Assembly: GCF_000526155.1 (NCBI RefSeq) | Contig: NZ_JAFN01000001.1 | Coordinates: 4,012,001-4,076,000 of the forward strand | Reading direction: 5' to 3' | Length of the DNA: 64,000 bases | Source of the DNA: Deferrisoma camini S3R1 | Lineage (GTDB): Bacteria > Desulfobacterota > Deferrisomatia > Deferrisomatales > Deferrisomataceae | Part shown: positions 59,141-64,000 of the stretch, piece after piece | Layout of the letters: the number at the start of each line of letters is the position of its first letter | Position numbering within the stretch: the stretch's first letter is position 1 | The notes under the pieces: generated by a model | Told to the model about the DNA's origin: nothing | The model's input: only the letters and a program-made list of their open reading frames with translations | Database searches by the model: none | Translations under genes and position numbers: made by a program

Positions 59141-60148
59141 ATGGAGAAACGTCCGTCCAAGGACCAGCGGCGCCACTGGACCGAGGTGTACGCCCGGACG
59201 CCGGCGTTCTTCGGCGAGGAGCCGAGCGAGTTCGCCCGTATGGCGCTGGAGCAGTTCCGGGCCGAGGGCGCCGGCACGGTGCTGGAGCTGGGGTTCGGCC
59301 AGGGCCGCGACACCCTGTTCTTCGCGGAAAACGGCCTGCGGGTCGCGGCCCTGGACTACTCGGAGCAGGCCGTGCGGGAGGTGGAGGCGGCGGCCCGGGC
59401 CCGGGGGCTCGCGGACCGGGTCGAGGCGGGGGTCCACGACGTGCGGGACCCCCTGCCGTTCGGGGAGGGCGCGTTCGACGCGTGCTACGCCCACATGCTC
59501 CTGTGCATGGAACTCACCGAGACCCAGATCGCGTTCGTGCTGGCCGAGCTCCACCGGGTGGTCAAGCCCGGCGGGCTCGTGCTGTACACGGTGCGCAGCG
59601 ACCACGACAAGCACTTTCGGGCCGGCACCCACCTGGGCGAGGACCTCTACGAGGTGGGCGGATTCGTGGTGCACTTCTTCACCGAGGAGAAGGTCCGCCG
59701 CCTCGCCCGGGGGTACGAGGTGCTGGACGTGGGCCGCATGCAGGAAGGCAGCCTGCCCCGGGACCTGTACGTGGTGACCCTTCGAAGGCGTCCGGGACCG
59801 ATGCCGGACCGGGTGGAGGAGACGAACATGGAGAACCCGATGACGCGGTTCGAGGCGTTCTTCGAGACCGCGAAGTCCAACCCGGCGCTGGAGCCCAAGA
59901 CCCGGGGGCTCCTGTTCCTGGCCGCGTCGCTCGCGGCCGGCTGCGAACTCTGAACCGACTGGAGCCTCGCGGTCGCGAGGGAGAGCGGAGCCACCGACGA
60001 AGAGCTGGAAGCCGCCACCGCCATCGCCATGAGCGTGACGGCCCACCAGACCCGCCTGCTGTTCGACAAGATGAAAGGCCGGCATCCCCAGGCCCCGGCG
60101 GCCGGGGAAGGAGAGGCCGCCGGTTGCCACGAGCCGGGGGCCACGTGA
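59141..60148 (+). CDS. Methyltransferase-AhpD-like selenoprotein (in-frame TGA read as Sec)
   Basis: One frame runs through a TGA at 59951-59953 to a TGA at 60146-60148, giving 335 aa. Residues 1-215 are a class I SAM methyltransferase, TehB-like (VLELGFGQGRDTLFFAENGL, HRVVKPGGLVLYTVRSD). From about 230 comes a carboxymuconolactone decarboxylase/AhpD domain: MTRFEAFFETAKSNPALEPK, GLLFLAASLAAGCEL-U-TDWSLAVARESGATDEELEAA. The TGA occupies the second cysteine of the family's CxxC (Cys268, Sec271). Directly downstream, CCTCGC-GGTC-GCGAGG forms a bacterial SECIS-type hairpin 11 bases after TGA. GGAGGAG before ATG 59828 suggests the AhpD part may also be made alone. Without Sec insertion the product is 270 aa. 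Confidence 0.82.
59951..59987 (+). promoter_or_regulatory. SECIS-like selenocysteine insertion hairpin
   Basis: TGA at 59951-59953, then 11 bases, then a perfect 6-bp stem CCTCGC/GCGAGG (59965-59970 and 59975-59980) closing the tetraloop GGTC. The loop begins 18 bases after the TGA, within the range for bacterial SECIS elements, and GGTC resembles the SelB-recognised GGTCT loop of E. coli fdhF. Confidence 0.8.
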
Positions 60149-60211
60149 GGCCGCTGAGCGGTGCTTCGGCGAAGCACGCAAACGAGCCCTCGCGCTGACG
60201 GATCGGCAACG

Positions 60212-60829
60212 ATGCCCGGACGGACGCAAAAGGCACTCCTGTTCCTTGCCCGGGGGTTCGAAGACCTGGAGGCCGCCGCCGTGACCGCGGTCTGCGGCTG
60301 GACCGGGTACCGGGAGCATCTTCCTTCGATCCACCTCACAACCACGGGCCTGCATGCCGAGGTGCAAGGCCGCTTCGGCACCCGGGTCCGGCCCCACCGG
60401 CACCTCGGAGACGTGGACCCGGACGAATACGCCGCCCTGGCCGTGCCCGGGGGCTTTTTCAGCCATGGGTTCGATGAGGCGTTCGATCCCCGCTTGTACC
60501 GGGTCGCCCAGGCGATCCACGCGCGGGGGGGCATGATCGCCACCTGGTGCGTCGGGGTTCTGCCCATCGCCGAGGCGGGCTTGCTGCGGGGCGGGCGGGC
60601 CACCACCTACCGGTTCAGCCGCCATCACGACAACCCGGGACGCCTGCGGGCCCTGGGGTGCGAACCGGTTCCCGCCCCGCTCGTGGTCTGGAACCGGATC
60701 GCTTCGTGCGCCGGTCCCGCCCAGTCCCTCGAGGTGGCCTTCCTCTTGCTGGAATTCCTGGTCGGAGAGGCCGGGGCCGCAGAGGTGCGTCGGTATCTCG
60801 CCGGAACCGATAGAGAGGGCATGGGATGA
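60212..60829 (+). CDS. DJ-1/PfpI-family protein
   Basis: Class I glutamine-amidotransferase-like fold, 205 aa: KALLFLARGFEDLEAAAVTAV, YAALAVPGGFFSHGFDEAFD, and the nucleophile-elbow cysteine in MIATWCVGVLPIAEAGLL. Probable stress-related hydrolase or deglycase-like role; substrate unknown. ATG 60212 has no strong ribosome-binding site, so a start slightly upstream (from 60161) is possible. It overlaps the next gene by four bases. Confidence 0.85.
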   Translation: MPGRTQKALLFLARGFEDLEAAAVTAVCGWTGYREHLPSIHLTTTGLHAEVQGRFGTRVRPHRHLGDVDPDEYAALAVPGGFFSHGFDEAFDPRLYRVAQAIHARGGMIATWCVGVLPIAEAGLLRGGRATTYRFSRHHDNPGRLRALGCEPVPAPLVVWNRIASCAGPAQSLEVAFLLLEFLVGEAGAAEVRRYLAGTDREGMG

Positions 60830-61290
60830 CGACGACCACCTGGAAACGGGCCGTGGCCGTGGGCGCGGCCGTCGGGATCCTGAACCTCGGGCACTACGCG
60901 CTCACCGCGAAGGTCCCCGGTCTCGAGCTGCCGTTCGGCATCTTCCCCGGCGGGTTCCCGGTGGCGGCGGTGTCCGCGGCCGCCGGAAGGCTGACCCCCC
61001 AACTGAAGGTGATGCTGGTGTTCGGGCTGGGGGTGGTGATCGGCGCCGCCGCGAGCGCGTATCGAACGGGCGGATTCGTCTGGCAGGGCCGGGTGCCGGT
61101 GAGGGAGCTGCTCCAGGGGCTGGCCGGCGGGACGGTCATGGCCGTGGGGGTGTGGATGGCCCAGGGGTGTCTCAACAAGCACGGCCTCAGCGGGGCCCCG
61201 GGGCTCATGCTGAGCAGCTGGGTCACGATGGCCGGCATCGCCGCCACGGCGTGGCTCCTGGCCCGACCCGGCCGGCGGGGTGCCCGATGA
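60826..61290 (+). CDS. YeeE/YedE-family half-transporter (first subunit)
   Basis: Inner-membrane protein of 154 aa with about four helices and the half-module pattern of thiosulfate/sulfur-compound importers: FGIFPGGFPVAAVSA, QLKVMLVFGLGVVIGAAASAYRTGGF, GGTVMAVGVWMAQGCLNKHGLSG. The cysteine in AQGC matches the substrate-relay position of the family. Overlaps the second half-transporter by four bases. Confidence 0.85.
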   Translation: MTTTTWKRAVAVGAAVGILNLGHYALTAKVPGLELPFGIFPGGFPVAAVSAAAGRLTPQLKVMLVFGLGVVIGAAASAYRTGGFVWQGRVPVRELLQGLAGGTVMAVGVWMAQGCLNKHGLSGAPGLMLSSWVTMAGIAATAWLLARPGRRGAR

Positions 61291-61718
61291 TCCTGGCGGC
61301 GGTGTTCGTGGTGGGCCTGGCCCTGGGCGTGCTCGTGCAGCGCTCCAGGTTCTGCGTGTTTGGGGCGATGACCGACTGGTTCGGGCAGGGCCGGCCCGAG
61401 CGGGCCCTCATGGTGCTCGCGGCGGTGGCCGTGTTCGGGCTGGTGAACCTCGTGGGCTACCGCCACGGGGCCGAGTACCCGGGGGCCTTGTTTCTCGTCG
61501 GCGGTGCCGTGCAGGCCGTGGGCTACGCTCTCGGCCGGGGCTGTCCCCTCACCCTGCTCGTACGGCTCGGGGAGGGGAGCCGGTTCCACCTGGCGGTGTT
61601 CGCGGGATTCCTGGTGGGCGTGGGGCTGTACACGGGGCTGCTCGCCCGCCCCGTGGAAGCCCTGTTGGGCCCTCTCACGTGGACCGGCGCCCAGACGCTC
61701 GGGGCGTTGTTGCACTGA
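61287..61718 (+). CDS. YeeE/YedE-family half-transporter (second subunit)
   Basis: Inner-membrane protein of 143 aa: VVGLALGVLVQRSRFCVFGAMTDWF, GGAVQAVGYALGRGCPLTLLVRLGEG. The paired cysteine motifs RSRFC and GRGC are those of YeeE/YedE proteins, which move sulfur- or possibly selenium-containing species. Together with the preceding gene it equals one full-length transporter. Location in the selenoprotein operon makes a selenium link attractive but unproven. Confidence 0.87.
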   Translation: MILAAVFVVGLALGVLVQRSRFCVFGAMTDWFGQGRPERALMVLAAVAVFGLVNLVGYRHGAEYPGALFLVGGAVQAVGYALGRGCPLTLLVRLGEGSRFHLAVFAGFLVGVGLYTGLLARPVEALLGPLTWTGAQTLGALLH

Positions 61719-61738
61719 GTGACAACGCCGATCGCCCC

Positions 61739-62299
61739 TCACCGCACCGGGCGGGTGAACGGGAGCGCCAGGAGGGGGACGAGTCGCAGGCGGGCCGGGT
61801 CGCGGTAGGCGCCCATGCCGATCCGGATGCGGGCCTGGTCCACGTCGGTCCGCAGCGTTCCCAGGATCCGGTCCCACAGGGAGAAGATCGTGCCGTAGTT
61901 GGTGTTGCGCTCCCGGATGACCACCGAGTGGTGGACGCGGTGCATGGACGGCGGCACGAACAGGAGCCACCACGCCCGCTCGAAAGCGGCCGGCACCCGT
62001 ACCGAGCTGTGCTGGAGCTGGGCCGAGGCCACCAGCAGGGTCTCGAACACCAGCAGCTCCACGAACCGCACCCCCAGGAGGTACACGAGCCCCAGCTTGA
62101 TCCCGGCCGAGATCGCAATCTCCCCCGGGTGGAACCGGGTGGCCGTGGGCACGTCCATGTCGATGTCGGAGTGGTGCACCCGGTGGAACCGCCACAGGAG
62201 TCTGCTTCTCGTTCCCACGAAGATCGGATACGGGTCACTGTGCCCCGCGGGAAAGCCGATGACCGTGCCTGTTCCCTGCGGCGTGGGGTGGGGTAAGAT
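61739..62299 (-). pseudogene. 5'-truncated fatty-acid hydroxylase/sterol desaturase remnant
   Basis: The C-terminal two thirds of a membrane di-iron hydroxylase are intact: LLWRFHRVHHSDIDMDVPTA, RFHPGEIAISAGIKLGLVYLLG, and MHRVHHSVVIRERNTNYGTIFSLWDRILGTL. The N-terminal transmembrane helices and first histidine box that should precede LLWRFH are missing; upstream sequence is replaced by unrelated codons (PAGHSDPYPIFVGTRSR). No sensible start exists, and the region abuts a divergent regulator. It is probably non-functional; an unusual short protein cannot be excluded. Confidence 0.65.
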
Positions 62300-62307
62300 T
62301 CGCACCC

Positions 62308-62634
62308 ATGCCCACCATCGAATTTGAACCCATCGGTTCCGGCCCGTTGTACGAACGCCTGGCCAGACGTCTGGCCGGCTTGGTGGATCGCGGAACATTC
62401 CGCACCGGGGAACGGTTGCCGTCGATCCGGGGGCCGGCCCGGGATCTGCGGGTGGGGGTGAACACGGTGCGCGAGGCTTACGCCCTGCTGGAGGACCGGG
62501 GGATCGTGGAGGCGAGGCCGCCGTCCGGTTTCTACGTGCGCCCCCGGCTCCCCGACCTTCTGGCGGACTCCGGGATCTCAGAGGGAAGCCTGCGGCCCCG
62601 GCCCGTGAACGTCCGGGAGGCGATGGGCCGATGA
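62308..62634 (+). CDS. Short GntR-family (MocR-like) HTH regulator
   Basis: Winged-helix protein of 108 aa: PLYERLARRLAGLVDRGTFRTGERLPSIRGPARDLRVGVNTVREAYALLEDRGIVEARPPSGFYVRPR. This is the N-terminal DNA-binding module typical of MocR/PdxR proteins, whose aminotransferase-like domain of about 350 aa is absent here. The C-terminal RPRPVNVREAMGR resembles the start of the interdomain linker. Its stop overlaps the azlC start. It probably regulates azlCD, or is a remnant of a longer gene. Confidence 0.8.
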   Translation: MPTIEFEPIGSGPLYERLARRLAGLVDRGTFRTGERLPSIRGPARDLRVGVNTVREAYALLEDRGIVEARPPSGFYVRPRLPDLLADSGISEGSLRPRPVNVREAMGR

Positions 62635-63329
62635 GCGCACTCGGGTGGCGGATGGGGTTCCGGGCCAACCTTCCGGTGGCCGCGAGCGTAGCGGCCTACG
62701 GGAGCGTGCTCGGCGTGCTGGCGGCCCAGAAGGGCCTCGGCTGGGCCGACGTGCTCCTCATGGACCTGATGGTGTTCGCGGGCTCGTCCCAGTTCGTCAT
62801 GGTGGACATGTGGACCTCGCCCCTGCCCACCGCGGCCATGGCCGCGGCCGTGGGCGTGATCAACGCCCGGTACGTCCTGATCACAGCCACCCTCCGGCCC
62901 CTGTTCGAGGGGCGGCGCATCCTCGAGAAGCTCTTCTTCGTGCACTTCGTGGCCGACGAGAACTGGGCCGTGACCATGGCCGCACGGCGCCAGGGCGGGG
63001 CCGACCTGGGGCACCTGTGGGGCGGGGGGGTGTGTCTGCTGGGGGCGTGGTGCCTGGGCACGGTGGCCGGGGTGGGGTTCGGCGCGGCCGTGCCCGACCC
63101 CGAGGCCTGGGGGCTGGACTTCGCGTTCACCGCCGTGTTCACCGCGCTGGCGGTGAGTCTGTGGCGGGGTTCCCGGCGCGACGGCTTGCCCTGGCTGGCG
63201 GCCGTGGCCGCGGCCTGCCTGGGCGAGCGGCTTTTGCCGGGAACCTGGTACGTGCTCGCGGGCGGGTTGGCCGGTGCCGTGACCGCGGCCTGTCTGCCCG
63301 ACGAGGGGGAAGGGGGGCGGCGAGGATGA
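62631..63329 (+). CDS. azlC: AzlC-family branched-chain amino-acid exporter subunit
   Basis: Inner-membrane protein of 232 aa with the AzlC signature LPVAASVAAYGSVLGVLAAQKGL, LLMDLMVFAGSSQFVMVDMW and INARYVLITATLRPLF. Forms the large subunit of a branched-chain amino-acid export pair with AzlD. The ATG overlaps the regulator's stop codon, and its own end overlaps azlD. Confidence 0.92.
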   Translation: MSALGWRMGFRANLPVAASVAAYGSVLGVLAAQKGLGWADVLLMDLMVFAGSSQFVMVDMWTSPLPTAAMAAAVGVINARYVLITATLRPLFEGRRILEKLFFVHFVADENWAVTMAARRQGGADLGHLWGGGVCLLGAWCLGTVAGVGFGAAVPDPEAWGLDFAFTAVFTALAVSLWRGSRRDGLPWLAAVAAACLGERLLPGTWYVLAGGLAGAVTAACLPDEGEGGRRG

Positions 63330-63628
63330 TCGGCCGGGCCACGCTGGGGACGATCGCGGCGGCCGCCGCCGTGACCTACGCCCTGCGGGCCGGGGGGCTG
63401 CTGCTCGCGGGTCGGCTGCCCCGGGGGGGACCGGTGCGCCGGGCCATGGAGGCCCTTCCCGGCGCGATCCTCGTCTCCCTGGTGGCCCCCTCTGCCCTGA
63501 AGAGCGGCCCGGCAGGTTTGGCGGCCGTGGCGCTCACGGCCTGGCTCACCCTGCGTACCCGAAACGTGTTCGTCGCGATGGCGGCCGGCATGGCCGTGGT
63601 GGTCGTGGCCCGGCGCTTCGGCGGGTGA
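63326..63628 (+). CDS. azlD: AzlD-family branched-chain amino-acid exporter subunit
   Basis: Small membrane protein of 100 aa with about three helices: AVTYALRAGGLLLAGRLP, ALPGAILVSLVAPSAL, TRNVFVAMAAGMAVVVVARR. The AzlD pattern and overlap with azlC make the pairing secure. The GAGG before ATG 63326 lies inside azlC. Confidence 0.9.
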   Translation: MIGRATLGTIAAAAAVTYALRAGGLLLAGRLPRGGPVRRAMEALPGAILVSLVAPSALKSGPAGLAAVALTAWLTLRTRNVFVAMAAGMAVVVVARRFGG

Positions 63629-63632
63629 GGCC

Positions 63633-64000
63633 TCACCCCTCGCCCAGGTAGGCCTCGCGCACCTTGGGGTTCTCGAGCAGGGCGCGGGCCTCGTCCTGGA
63701 GCACGATGCGCCCGGTCTCCAGCACCCAGCCGTAGTGGGCCAGCTGGAGGGCGGCGTTGGCGTTTTGCTCCACCAGGAGGACGGTGATCTTCTCCTTGGC
63801 GATCTCGGCGATGATCTCGAAGATCGTCTCCACCACCAGGGGGGCCAGCCCCAGGCTCGGCTCGTCGAGCAGCAGCAGCTTGGGCCGGCTCATGAGCGCC
63901 CGGCCGATGGCGAGCATCTGCTGCTCGCCGCCCGACAGGGTGCCCCCGTCCTGGTTCAGCCGCTCGGCCAGCCGCGGAAAGTAGCCGAGCACCCGGTCCA
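63633..64000 (-). CDS. livF: Branched-chain amino-acid ABC ATPase LivF (5' truncated by window)
   Basis: The C-terminal half of an LIV-type importer ATPase: FPRLAERLNQDGGTLSGGEQQMLAIGRALM (signature), PKLLLLDEPSLGLAPLVVETIFEII (Walker B), VLLVEQNANAALQLAHYGWVLETGRIVL and ALLENPKVREAYLGEG. Walker A lies beyond the window. It is convergent with azlD, four bases apart: an importer and an exporter for the same amino-acid class, side by side. Confidence 0.94.
   Translation of the reverse strand, partial: DRVLGYFPRLAERLNQDGGTLSGGEQQMLAIGRALMSRPKLLLLDEPSLGLAPLVVETIFEIIAEIAKEKITVLLVEQNANAALQLAHYGWVLETGRIVLQDEARALLENPKVREAYLGEG

Noticed and set aside
59141-59953. Ordinary stop codon or frameshift explanation for the interrupted AhpD domain
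   Set aside because: The domain continues in the same frame, the TGA falls on the CxxC cysteine, and a SECIS-like hairpin follows. A simple nonsense mutation remains possible but would need three coincidences.
61287-61718. YeeE/YedE genes as a frameshifted single transporter
   Set aside because: Each half has its own start, overlaps by ATGA and keeps its own cysteine motif; split two-gene forms are common in this family.

Overview
This is a 64-kb chromosomal window with very high GC content. The predicted proteins look like those of an anaerobic, Gram-negative, Desulfobacterota-type (deltaproteobacterial) bacterium. It has a complete lipid A/outer-membrane assembly operon with LpxI in place of LpxH, RNase Y, an octaheme c-type cytochrome, FixC/FixX, an LIV-type branched-chain amino-acid ABC ATPase, and one probable selenoprotein. 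I assign no species. Compact, overlapping operons (many GTGA/ATGA stop-start overlaps) alternate with intergenic gaps filled by a dense family of repeats.

Layout. 1-6 kb: 3' end of rho; a CBS/DUF294 signalling protein divergent from a DUF4212-sodium:solute symporter pair; a small membrane protein. 5.5-11.5 kb: TlpA-type thioredoxin, octaheme cytochrome, B-family DNA polymerase, and a cysteine-less thioredoxin-fold/TPR protein. 11.7-19.5 kb: psuG, then a heme-related group (hemY, fixC, fixX, hemB) whose spacers hold nearly identical palindromic repeats, one split by an intact IS630-family insertion sequence. 19.9-26 kb: DUF2914 protein, polA, response regulator, zapB-zapA, a 6S RNA candidate, and rny. 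26.5-44.1 kb: lysS, lolC/E-like permease, a cyclic-nucleotide-binding/TPR protein, lolD, bamA, skp, lpxD, fabZ, lpxA, lpxI, lpxB, msbA, a DUF374 acyltransferase, kdtA and lpxK; together they make, flip and insert lipid A and outer-membrane proteins. 44.2-48.5 kb: thioesterase, M20 hydrolase, argC, small genes. 48.5-55.2 kb: recC-recB without an adjacent recD. 55.9-61.7 kb: two ArsR-controlled operons, one an exported protein plus FtsX-type ABC transporter, the other a methyltransferase fused to an AhpD-like selenoprotein, a DJ-1-like protein and two YeeE/YedE half-transporters. 61.7-64 kb: a truncated fatty-acid-hydroxylase remnant, a short GntR/MocR-like regulator with azlCD, and the 3' end of livF.

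The two most notable things are: (1) an in-frame TGA at 59951-59953 exactly where the second cysteine of an AhpD CxxC motif belongs, followed by a near-ideal bacterial SECIS hairpin (6-bp stem, GGTC loop); the true gene runs to 60148; and (2) a previously unfamiliar repeat system: at least 17 arrays of the heptamer GACCGNN, typically ending GACCGAA-GTT, mostly coupled to ~200-300-bp palindromic elements, with further elements whose TA-flanked ends resemble the terminal repeats of the resident IS630 element. These elements even supply the stop codon of lpxD and part of the stop codon of argC.
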